Source: Tannerella sp.
GTDB taxonomy: Bacteria; Bacteroidota; Bacteroidia; Bacteroidales; Tannerellaceae
Direction of reading: 5' to 3'
Length of the DNA: 8,389 nt
Assembly (NCBI GenBank): GCA_031260095.1
Contig: JAIRKN010000131.1
Coordinates: forward strand, 1 to 8,389
The notes below the pieces were generated by a model that searched no databases, was not told where the DNA came from, and worked only from the letters and a program-made list of their open reading frames with translations. Position 1 is the stretch's first letter. The number at the start of each line of letters is the position of its first letter. The position numbers were made by a program, and so were the translations under genes. Positions 1-6,320 of this stretch are shown in pieces.

Positions 1-10
1 TTTATTTTCT

Positions 11-42
11 TTTGGCAGTGTATTCGATTTGCATTATATTTG
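11..42 (+). promoter_or_regulatory. Bacteroidota-type promoter of dapA
   Basis: A -33 element TTTG (11-14) and a -7 element TATATTTG (35-42) are separated by 20 bp. This fits the established Bacteroidota primary-sigma consensus (TTTG, 19-21 bp, TAnnTTTG). Transcription would begin a few bases downstream, leaving a leader of about 20 nt before the dapA ATG at 70. The block from 5 to 45 is nearly repeated upstream of the kinase gene (6249-6289). Confidence 0.85.
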
Positions 43-69
43 CGCACTTGAAAACAAACAGTTTTTACT

Positions 70-978
70 ATGGCGAGTATAGATTTACATGGAATGGGCG
101 TTGCCCTTATCACACCATTCAAAGATGATGAAAGCGTAGACTACGATGCTTTGACGAGAATGATTGATCACTTAACGGAAAATGGTACGGATTATATCGT
201 AGCGCTTGGTACAACGGCCGAAACTCCGGCATTGTCGGAAAGTGAAAAACAGGAAATAACCGGAATTATTGTGGAACGGGTAAACCGCCGCATCCCCGTT
301 GTACTTGGTATCGGAGGCAATTGTACCCGACAGATCGTTTCGCAAATAAAAACGATCAACCTGAACGGAATAGACGCGATCCTGTCGGTCGTTCCGTATT
401 ACAATAAACCTTCGCAGGAAGGAATATATCAACATTTTAAAGCAATCGCCGGGGTTTCTCCGCGTCCTGTCGTACTGTATAATGTGCCCGGACGTTGCGG
501 CGCGAATATGACAGCGGAAACGACATTGCGACTGGTACATGAATTTGATAATATCACTGCCATAAAAGAAGCGTCCGGTAATATTGCACAAATAGATGAT
601 ATAATCAAAAATAAACCATCCGAATTTCAGGTCATCTCCGGCGATGACGGGATCACATTCCCACTGATCGCATTAGGTGCAGCCGGCGTAATATCCGTCA
701 TAGGCAACGCTTTTCCGAAAGAATTCAGCCGTATGGTACGGATGGCTCTTCAGGGTGATTATCCGAACGCACGCATCATCCATTCACGCTTTGCCGAATT
801 ATTCAAATTGTTATCTGTCGACGGCAATCCGGCCGGCGTAAAAAGTGTGTTGAATATGATGGGATTTATTGAGAACAGACTGCGATTACCGCTTGTCCCG
901 ACACGAATCACAACGTTTGAAAAAATCCGTGACGTTCTTCATAAACTAAATATAATACCCCCTGAAAGTAGTGTCTAA
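70..978 (+). CDS. dapA: 4-hydroxy-tetrahydrodipicolinate synthase (DapA)
   Basis: This cytosolic enzyme condenses pyruvate with L-aspartate-4-semialdehyde, the first committed step of the diaminopimelate/lysine pathway that feeds peptidoglycan and protein synthesis. The 302-residue length is normal for the family, a single TIM barrel. Visible motifs are GTTAE at 47-51 (the family GTTGE motif, with Ala for Gly), the YY pair at 110-111, LYNVPGR at 136-142 containing the catalytic Tyr137 and the substrate-carboxylate Arg142, and IKEASG at 165-170 with the Schiff-base Lys166. DGNPAGVK at 251-258 is the usual C-terminal signature. The ATG at 70 is chosen because a strong promoter ends at 42 and the protein begins directly at the barrel. 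The gene looks monocistronic: it has its own promoter and ends in an intrinsic terminator, with a convergent gene beyond. The related N-acetylneuraminate lyase shares the fold, but the GTTAE and IKEASG context fits DapA. Confidence 0.96.
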   Translation: MASIDLHGMGVALITPFKDDESVDYDALTRMIDHLTENGTDYIVALGTTAETPALSESEKQEITGIIVERVNRRIPVVLGIGGNCTRQIVSQIKTINLNGIDAILSVVPYYNKPSQEGIYQHFKAIAGVSPRPVVLYNVPGRCGANMTAETTLRLVHEFDNITAIKEASGNIAQIDDIIKNKPSEFQVISGDDGITFPLIALGAAGVISVIGNAFPKEFSRMVRMALQGDYPNARIIHSRFAELFKLLSVDGNPAGVKSVLNMMGFIENRLRLPLVPTRITTFEKIRDVLHKLNIIPPESSV

Positions 979-1001
979 TCACTTTCAGGGGGCCTCTTTT
1001 T
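958..1001 (+). terminator. Intrinsic terminator of dapA, overlapping its stop codon
   Basis: A perfect 12-bp inverted repeat (958-969 CCCCCTGAAAGT; 981-992 ACTTTCAGGGGG) with an 11-nt loop is followed by a T-rich tail at 995-1001. The left arm is coding sequence for the last residues of DapA, and the TAA stop (976-978) lies in the loop. On the opposite strand the hairpin is followed by an A/T-rich but not pure-T run, so it may also weakly stop transcripts from the convergent DUF4270 gene. Confidence 0.9.
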
Positions 1002-1022
1002 ATTAACTTATCTGCGGCTTTT

Positions 1023-2501
1023 CTATTGATTGTCCTTATCTTCGAACTTACTCGAAAGAACTACAATTTTCATAAATTCTTCTTCCTTCCGTATTTTCAA
1101 TCCGGCAGGATACAATGCATGAGATATTCCTGTTGTATAGTATGTACTGGAAGATAGTGTATAACTGCGATTGACCGGTAAGACCAGTACGCTGAGATCT
1201 TTATCCGGAGAGTTCTGTATGTGCGTTCTCAGCAAATTGCTTATATTTCCGAATGAATAGGTGCGCGTAGTGGGATTATAACCATAATAAGTGGCAGATG
1301 AAGACGTAAAAGAAGTAGAATATGTACCGCTTATATCATACATGTAAGAAACAAATGAGGTTGTATTATTTTCAATGTTTCCCCTTTCAAAAAAAGTTTT
1401 CACCGAGTCCTCCGGCAAAACTAACAAATACGAAGGGGGCGCGTAAGCAAAATCCCATTCGTCGGCCGGGAGATATTTCAGATTAAGCGTGAAGCCATTG
1501 ATAAAACGATCCTGTATATCCATTTCAGTTGAAATCTTCGTCGTCGGGATCACCAGTTTTGTACAAATGCCGGCCGGAGCCTTTATATAAGTATGGGTCG
1601 GATTTTCTTCCAGCAAGTGATCCATATTGCTGTTTTTGAAACGGTTTATCTGAACAACATCTTTTGCACTTCCGAGTTCCTCATATCGGAGTGCCAATGA
1701 ATCCTGCCCAAGTGTATCCTGCCTCATGACACTGTAGTATATTCGCAGAATCAAGTTCTCTCCCTGCGAAAAGATAAGGTTTCCACTGCCAAATGTATTC
1801 GTAATATATACTCCGGGAAAGAAAGCATTGAAATTGTTTTGCGAAGCAAATGTAGAAGGGTTATTGATTGTTTCATCGTAGAACTTTTGTCCCAACCAGG
1901 CCGGTAATTTGATCCTTATATTCGGAGTGTAAATGTAATATCCATACGAATCGGTTAAAGCGCGTACGGAATCTGTAATGCTCATATCGTAAGGCGTATA
2001 AATAGTCCTGCCCAGGAGATTATTCATATCACAATACTTCTCAGGATCGTCATTTGTATAAAAATTCCGGCCTAACGAAGTTTCCACCGGATAGACCGAT
2101 ACCTGCATAGGCAAAACCGTATCGCCATAGGCAGAAATTTTACCATAACTGTCATTCGGATACATGATAAATAACTCCACAGAATCAATCTTGCCTTCAT
2201 GCGGAGTTTCGGTAAATTCAAATCCTTCTTCACAATAAAACTGACACATAAAATCGGACTTGATCGTTCCGTAAAGAGGATCGTACATTTCTCCCAATAT
2301 ACACTGCGTTGTTTTGGCAAAAATGGAATCGAGCTTTACGGTTGAAGCCGTCATCACAAAAGTATCCGTGTAAACGGTGATCCGATCGCCCGGAGGCTGT
2401 ATGGAAATACCGACCGAAGTCAGATTATCATCACAAGAGCCAAGTACAAAGCCGGTCAAAAGGCAGCAAGCGGCAATAAGTTTCTCTAAACTTGTCTTCA
2501 T
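1023..2501 (-). CDS. DUF4270 family lipoprotein
   Basis: This is a 492-residue predicted secreted lipoprotein of unknown function. The N-terminus has a short charged region, a hydrophobic stretch (residues 8-20) and a lipobox LGSC with Cys23 as the lipidation site; Asp24 and Asp25 follow, which in Bacteroidota favours an outer-membrane and possibly surface location. The rest is rich in Ser, Thr, Tyr and short beta-prone segments, with no further membrane helix, as expected of a beta-rich extracytoplasmic domain. I assign DUF4270 from its overall character (N-terminal DDNLTSVG and TDTF segments, length) and from its place after the GT5-like gene beside panC, an arrangement I recall from Bacteroides. 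Its start lies 11 nt after the stop of the GT5-like gene, so the two are almost certainly co-transcribed. No catalytic motif was recognised, and the role is not known to me. Confidence 0.8.
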   Translation of the reverse strand: MKTSLEKLIAACCLLTGFVLGSCDDNLTSVGISIQPPGDRITVYTDTFVMTASTVKLDSIFAKTTQCILGEMYDPLYGTIKSDFMCQFYCEEGFEFTETPHEGKIDSVELFIMYPNDSYGKISAYGDTVLPMQVSVYPVETSLGRNFYTNDDPEKYCDMNNLLGRTIYTPYDMSITDSVRALTDSYGYYIYTPNIRIKLPAWLGQKFYDETINNPSTFASQNNFNAFFPGVYITNTFGSGNLIFSQGENLILRIYYSVMRQDTLGQDSLALRYEELGSAKDVVQINRFKNSNMDHLLEENPTHTYIKAPAGICTKLVIPTTKISTEMDIQDRFINGFTLNLKYLPADEWDFAYAPPSYLLVLPEDSVKTFFERGNIENNTTSFVSYMYDISGTYSTSFTSSSATYYGYNPTTRTYSFGNISNLLRTHIQNSPDKDLSVLVLPVNRSYTLSSSTYYTTGISHALYPAGLKIRKEEEFMKIVVLSSKFEDKDNQ

Positions 2502-2512
2502 CGTTCTTTAGT

Positions 2513-3328
2513 TTATTTGGATTTGAGTATCTGATCATAAAATTCGTTATACGTGTCAATATAGGAATCTCCCGCCTGATACGGCAGAAACGGCGTTTCT
2601 TCTTTCTCTATAAAATCCGCCACCTTTTTATTCATTCTGGCGCTTCCCTGAATAACACCGTCCGAATAACGTATAGCAAGACTTGACAAGGCAGCAAAAT
2701 CCGTAGCTGTTTTGATCAACTGCAAGTCTTTATCCGTTATGCCATCCATCTTCATTTTTCCCGCAAGAGATTTATTCAGCGATCTCTTAAAAGAGTCTGC
2801 GTAGACGGAATATACAATTTTTGTCCCTGCATAACTGGGGTCATCCGCATACATTTTTTTCAGATAGATAGGCGCCAGCGCTGATAACCAGCCATGACAA
2901 TGTACCAAATCCGGTATCCAACGCAGCTTTTTTACAGTTTCGAGTACGCCGCGCACATAAAAAATAGCGCGCTCGTCATTGTCATCAAATTCTCTACCGT
3001 CTTCGTCCCTTATTGTATGTTTACGATGAAAGAAATCTTCATTATCAATGAAATATACCTGCATACGGGCAGACTGAATAGAAGCTACTTTTATAATGAG
3101 CGGATGATCCGTATCATCAATAATCAGATTCATACCTGAAAGACGTATCACCTCGTGCAATTGGTTCCTTCGCTCATTGATATTCCCGTACCGCGGCATG
3201 AATGTCCGTATCTCACGTCCTCTTTCCTGTATGCCTTGCGGTAAATTTCTACATATTTTGGAAATTTCCGTCTCCGGTAAATACGGGGTTATTTCCTGAG
3301 TAATAAATAAGATTCGCTTTGCGCCCAT
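2513..3328 (-). CDS. Stand-alone N-terminal GT5 domain protein (glycogen/starch synthase-like)
   Basis: The protein has 271 residues, about half of a full GlgA (roughly 480), and matches only the N-terminal Rossmann domain of GT5 (starch synthase catalytic domain). It begins RILFITQEITPY (5-16). The segment FIDNEDFF (93-100) and the stretch DNDERAIFYVRGVLE (116-130) precede PDLVHCHGW (139-147), the counterpart of GlgA PDVVHxHDW. The C-terminal Rossmann domain, which carries most of the ADP-glucose site and the catalytic Glu region, is absent. The N-terminal KTGGL-type nucleotide-sugar loop is also replaced, around residues 19-27 (ETEISKICR). The frame is open and ends cleanly, so this is not an obvious broken gene; I recall similarly short proteins beside panC in Bacteroides. 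It therefore probably does not make glycogen alone: it may need a partner or be a non-catalytic derivative. It is the first gene of a pair with the downstream DUF4270 lipoprotein and diverges from panC. Confidence 0.82.
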   Translation of the reverse strand: MGAKRILFITQEITPYLPETEISKICRNLPQGIQERGREIRTFMPRYGNINERRNQLHEVIRLSGMNLIIDDTDHPLIIKVASIQSARMQVYFIDNEDFFHRKHTIRDEDGREFDDNDERAIFYVRGVLETVKKLRWIPDLVHCHGWLSALAPIYLKKMYADDPSYAGTKIVYSVYADSFKRSLNKSLAGKMKMDGITDKDLQLIKTATDFAALSSLAIRYSDGVIQGSARMNKKVADFIEKEETPFLPYQAGDSYIDTYNEFYDQILKSK

Positions 3329-3352
3329 GCTTTATTATTTAAAAAACCGGCA

Positions 3353-3387
3353 CAAAGATAGTAAAAAAAAACGGAAAAAAAAGCAAG
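3353..3387 (-). promoter_or_regulatory. Probable promoter of the GT5-like/DUF4270 pair
   Basis: Read on the minus strand, TATCTTTG (3360-3353) matches the TAnnTTTG -7 element exactly. A looser -33 element, CTTG (3387-3384), lies 23 bp upstream, somewhat longer than ideal. The predicted transcript would start within about 20 nt of the ATG at 3328. The spacer holds two long T-runs on this strand (9 and 8 nt). Confidence 0.6.
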
Positions 3388-3468
3388 CGAAATGACAATG
3401 ATTATTCAAGACGTTTAGAATTAGCATATTTTATCAGTCAAATATTCCTTTATTTTCTATTTATTTCG

Positions 3469-3476
3469 TTGCTTTG
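3469..3476 (+). promoter_or_regulatory. Weak candidate -7 element for panC
   Basis: TTGCTTTG matches the TAnnTTTG consensus at all fixed positions but one (T for A). No clear TTTG lies about 20 bp upstream. It is listed because panC has no better candidate in the 211-nt divergent gap; the leader would be about 60 nt. Confidence 0.3.
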
Positions 3477-3539
3477 CAGTCTGATTTCATGCCTTTTTTT
3501 TCGGGTTAATATGGCAACTAATTGAATAATAACAGTAAA

Positions 3540-4391
3540 ATGGAAATTATACAGACGATTGATCAATTGAAATCATTTCTTTCCGAAGAACGTAAACAGG
3601 GAAAAACGATCGGGTTTGTTCCTACTATGGGCGCTCTGCATAACGGACATCTGAGTCTTGTCAGGCAATGCAGGAAAGAAAATGATGTATGTGTAGTCAG
3701 TATTTTTGTGAATCCTACACAGTTTAACGACAGAAATGACCTCAAAACATATCCGCGCACACTTGAAAAAGACTGTGAAATGCTGAAACCTCCCGGTTGT
3801 GATTATATTTTTGCGCCATCCGAAGAAGAAATGTATCCGGAACCGGATACACGTGTTTTTAACCTCGGACCGGTGGCAGAAGTAATGGAAGGCCAAAAAC
3901 GTCCCGGACACTTTAACGGTGTGGCACAAATTGTAAGTAAGTTATTCGACGTTGTCGCGCCGGACAATGCCTATTTTGGGGAAAAAGACTTCCAGCAGAT
4001 CGCCGTCATACGTGAAATGGTCAGACAACTCCATCTGCCGGTTAATATTATCGCATGTCCCATTGTTCGCGAAAAGGACGGGCTTGCCATGAGTAGCCGC
4101 AATACCCGCCTGACCACCGAACAACGAGAAATTGCACCTGCTATTGCCCGTACTTTAAAAGAAAGTTGTACCTTTGCGGCAGTGAAAAGCGTAAAAGAGA
4201 TAAAAGACTGGGTTATAAATACCCTGAACCGGATACCTCCCTTGCGCGTTGAATACTTCGAGATGATTGACGGCCATACATTACAGCCGATTGAAAACTG
4301 GAACGATACAAAAGAGCCTGTCGGCTGTATAACCGTATTCTGCGGCGACGTCAGACTGATTGATAACATAAAATATGAGCATCTAAAATGA
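3540..4391 (+). CDS. panC: Pantothenate synthetase (pantoate--beta-alanine ligase, PanC)
   Basis: This cytosolic enzyme joins pantoate and beta-alanine with ATP, through a pantoyl-adenylate intermediate, to give pantothenate, the CoA precursor. The 283 residues agree with the family. Motifs in order: [10 protein letters not shown] at 28-37 (the HxGH nucleotidyl-transferase signature, His34 and His37), FVNPTQF at 56-62, RPGHFNGV at 121-128, FGEKDFQQ at 146-153 with Lys149 and Asp150, and the KMSKS-like AMSSRN at 183-188. The open frame extends back to a TTG at 3522, but the ATG at 3540 is chosen: it starts with [10 protein letters not shown], which aligns with known PanC proteins, whereas the six extra residues are Asn-rich and non-conserved. 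The last four bases overlap the start of panD, whose product supplies beta-alanine, so the two steps are translationally linked. Confidence 0.96.
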   Translation: MEIIQTIDQLKSFLSEERKQGKTIGFVPTMGALHNGHLSLVRQCRKENDVCVVSIFVNPTQFNDRNDLKTYPRTLEKDCEMLKPPGCDYIFAPSEEEMYPEPDTRVFNLGPVAEVMEGQKRPGHFNGVAQIVSKLFDVVAPDNAYFGEKDFQQIAVIREMVRQLHLPVNIIACPIVREKDGLAMSSRNTRLTTEQREIAPAIARTLKESCTFAAVKSVKEIKDWVINTLNRIPPLRVEYFEMIDGHTLQPIENWNDTKEPVGCITVFCGDVRLIDNIKYEHLK

Positions 4392-4738
4392 CGATTGAAG
4401 TTTTGAAATCAAAAATTCACCGGGTAACGGTAACGGAAGCAAATCTCAATTATATCGGTAGTATTACGATTGATGAAGATCTCATGGACGCCGCCAATCT
4501 GATTGAATTTGAAAAAGTACACGTGCTGGACAACCATAACGGCGAACGCTTCGTTACATATATAATAAAAGGCGAACGCGGATCCGGCGTTATATGCCTT
4601 AACGGAGCAGCAGCGCGAAAGGTGCAGCCGGGCGATATTGTCATCATCGTATCATACGCGCAAATGGATTTTGAAGAAGCAAAAAAATTCAAACCTGCAA
4701 TTGTTTTCCCCGATACGGCAACTAATAAATTAGTATAG
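4388..4738 (+). CDS. panD: Aspartate 1-decarboxylase proenzyme (PanD)
   Basis: This pyruvoyl-dependent enzyme converts L-aspartate to beta-alanine for PanC. The proenzyme self-cleaves between Gly24 and Ser25, visible here as YIGS at 22-25, and Ser25 becomes the pyruvoyl group of the alpha chain. Other family residues are Lys9 and His11 near the N-terminus, Arg54, Thr57 and Tyr58 (RFVTY), and NGAAAR at 72-77, the conserved turn near the active site. The length of 116 is slightly below the roughly 126 of E. coli, which is normal for this family. The start overlaps the panC stop as ATGA, a classic coupled arrangement. A 72-bp inverted repeat begins 29 nt after the stop and may end the transcript. 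Confidence 0.96.
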   Translation: MTIEVLKSKIHRVTVTEANLNYIGSITIDEDLMDAANLIEFEKVHVLDNHNGERFVTYIIKGERGSGVICLNGAAARKVQPGDIVIIVSYAQMDFEEAKKFKPAIVFPDTATNKLV

Positions 4739-4766
4739 ACAGTATATCGAATAACAGATAATTTTT

Positions 4767-4838
4767 ATAAAGAAGGTGTGTCAAAAGCCTGAAATTGTCG
4801 TCATGACGAAAAACTGACTTTTGACACACCTCCTTTAT
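4767..4838. repeat. 72-bp imperfect palindrome between panD and MATE (terminator-like or MITE-like)
   Basis: Two 21-nt arms (4767-4787 and 4818-4838) are inverted copies with one mismatch (A4773 opposite C4832); the core GGTGTGTCAAAAG/CTTTTGACACACC is perfect over 13 bp. The 30-nt interior contains an exact 12-bp palindrome TCGTCATGACGA (4798-4809), nearly at the same centre, so the whole element reads as two diverged inverted halves. The tail after the right arm (TTTTG from 4838) is only modestly T-rich and the interior is long for a simple terminator. Two readings are possible: a bidirectional terminator or RNA hairpin at the end of panCD, or a small non-autonomous transposon or dispersed repeat. 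No clear target-site duplication was found. Confidence 0.75.
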
Positions 4839-4853
4839 TTTGTAATATCATTT

Positions 4854-6194
4854 ATGCAACAACAAATAAAAACATACACAAACAAACATATCTGGAATGT
4901 AAGCTTTCCGATTATCATCGGTTTGCTTGCCCAAAATATTATAAATGTAACGGATACAGCTTTCCTCGGACGTGTCGGAGAAGTGGAATTAGGCGCTTCC
5001 GCCATGGGGGGACTGTTTTATATTTGCCTGTTCACCATTTTCTTTGGTTTCAGTACGGGTGCACAGATTATTATCGGGCGCAGAAACGGGGAGAAAAATT
5101 ACGAGGCAATCGGCCCTGTCATGGTGCAGGGGATATTCTTCCTAATGGTTCTGGCAATGATCCTGTTCGGAGTATATTACTTTTTTGCAGGTAACATCAT
5201 GCGGGTCATGATATCATCGGAAGTGATATGGGAAGCGACTATGACTTTCCTGAAATGGCGCATTATCGGTTTCTTTTTTGATGTTTTTAATGTGATGTTC
5301 CGTGCATTCTATATAGGAATTACAAAAACTAAAATACTCACCCTCAATGCTATCGTGATGGCCCTTACAAACGTGGGGCTTGACTATGCACTGATATTCG
5401 GAAAGTTCGGATTCCCCGAAATGGGACTTGAAGGCGCTGCCATCGCATCCGTAATGGCCGAATTTGCATCTACGCTATTTTATGTGATCTATACATTTTT
5501 TACTATAAACCATAAAAAGTACAGATTCGCCAATTTAAAGTCTATTGATTTTAAACTCCTCAGGCAGGTTCTTGAAATTTCTATCTATACGATGTTTCAG
5601 TATTTCATTTCCATGGGTACTTTTTTCCTGTTTTTTGTGTCGATAGAACGACAAGGGCAACATACGCTTGCTATTGCCAATATCGTACGAAGTATCTATA
5701 TTGTCATGTTTATTCCGCTTAATGCACTTTCAGCAACAGCCAACACACTCGTCAGCAATATCATCGGCGAAGGAAAAGCCGGCGAAGTGCCTCCACTCAT
5801 ACGCCGTATTTCACGGATCTCCTTCCTGATCATGTTTGCATGTGTAATACTGCTTTGTATCTTTCCGAAAGCCGTATTATCCGTATATACGAATGACGTT
5901 TCCCTTATAAACGAATCCGTACCGTCCATTTATGTCATATCCGTCGCGCTGATCATAAGTTCTATTGCAGGTGTATTTTTCAATAGCGTTTCCGGCACAG
6001 GCAACACCAGATCAGCCCTGATCATTGATATAGTGGTTCTGATAATATATACCATCTATATTTACCTGACCGGTATGTATTTCAAACTTCCGGTACATAT
6101 CTGTTTCAGCGCCGAAATTATTTATTTTATAGGTCTCTTTATCGGAAGCGCCGTTTACCTGCGTTTTGCCGATTGGCAAAAGAAAAAGATTTAA
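4854..6194 (+). CDS. MATE family efflux transporter
   Basis: This is an inner-membrane multidrug and toxic-compound extrusion antiporter, exporting cationic or amphipathic compounds in exchange for Na+ or H+. The 446 residues contain about twelve hydrophobic segments in the usual two six-helix bundles. Diagnostic features are SFPIIIGLLAQ near residues 17-27, the conserved VTDTAFLGRVG at about 32-42, and the repeat-like start of the second bundle (LEISIYTMFQYF, near 240). It ends in a short basic tail, QKKKI. The substrate cannot be deduced. The open frame could begin at TTG 4821, but that codon lies inside the right arm of the palindrome and the 11 added residues are not family-like; ATG 4854 gives a normal MATE N-terminus. 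I found no good promoter in the 115-nt gap, so expression may come from read-through of panCD or from a weak promoter overlapping the palindrome. No regulator gene is adjacent. Confidence 0.93.
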   Translation: MQQQIKTYTNKHIWNVSFPIIIGLLAQNIINVTDTAFLGRVGEVELGASAMGGLFYICLFTIFFGFSTGAQIIIGRRNGEKNYEAIGPVMVQGIFFLMVLAMILFGVYYFFAGNIMRVMISSEVIWEATMTFLKWRIIGFFFDVFNVMFRAFYIGITKTKILTLNAIVMALTNVGLDYALIFGKFGFPEMGLEGAAIASVMAEFASTLFYVIYTFFTINHKKYRFANLKSIDFKLLRQVLEISIYTMFQYFISMGTFFLFFVSIERQGQHTLAIANIVRSIYIVMFIPLNALSATANTLVSNIIGEGKAGEVPPLIRRISRISFLIMFACVILLCIFPKAVLSVYTNDVSLINESVPSIYVISVALIISSIAGVFFNSVSGTGNTRSALIIDIVVLIIYTIYIYLTGMYFKLPVHICFSAEIIYFIGLFIGSAVYLRFADWQKKKI

Positions 6195-6254
6195 TTATCC
6201 GCAAACAGGGATCGCCTTCGAAAGGAAGCAATGGAAAAATTAAACTTGTTTTCT

Positions 6255-6286
6255 TTTGCCGTTACGTTCGATTTACATTATATTTG
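6255..6286 (+). promoter_or_regulatory. Bacteroidota-type promoter of the NahK-like kinase
   Basis: TTTG (6255-6258), a 20-bp spacer and TATATTTG (6279-6286) match the Bacteroidota consensus. The surrounding block 6249-6289 is identical to the dapA promoter block (5-45) at 33 of 41 positions, including TTCGATTT inside the spacer. Its position fixes the kinase start downstream at 6321, with a leader of about 30 nt. Confidence 0.85.
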
Positions 6287-6320
6287 CCCCCTGATATTAA
6301 CTATAAAACAATATATACCT

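Noticed and set aside
172..591. 139-codon minus-strand open frame antisense to dapA.
   Set aside because: It is an antisense shadow of a strongly conserved gene, Arg/Tyr/Phe-rich with no recognisable domain and no promoter or conserved start.
2513..3328. GT5-like gene considered as a pseudogene of glgA.
   Set aside because: The frame is intact, spacing to the next gene is tight, the promoter has a good -7 element, and no remnant of the C-terminal half is seen downstream, where DUF4270 starts 11 nt later.
3511..3525. Four-codon mini-ORF (ATG GCA ACT AAT TGA) just upstream of panC, considered as a regulatory leader peptide.
   Set aside because: It is too short and has no repeated codons, attenuator hairpin or ribosome-binding site; chance occurrence in A/T-rich leader DNA is likely.
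3522..3539. Alternative TTG start for panC adding six residues.
   Set aside because: The added residues are Asn/Ser/Lys-rich and not PanC-like; ATG 3540 begins the conserved N-terminus.
3832..3851. Inverted repeat GTATCCGG/CCGGATAC with a 2-nt centre inside panC.
   Set aside because: It encodes MYPEPDT in a conserved frame; codon choice for repeated P and E/D residues explains it, and the 2-nt loop is unfavourable for a hairpin.
3573..3929. Minus-strand open frame of 118 codons antisense to panC, and similar antisense frames over panC, the MATE gene and the kinase.
   Set aside because: Composition is typical of frame shadows, with no family resemblance; the + strand genes fully explain the coding signal.
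4739..4853. Riboswitch considered for the gap upstream of the MATE gene, because some MATE genes follow cation or guanidine riboswitches.
   Set aside because: The only structure is the near-palindrome; no known riboswitch core could be recognised.
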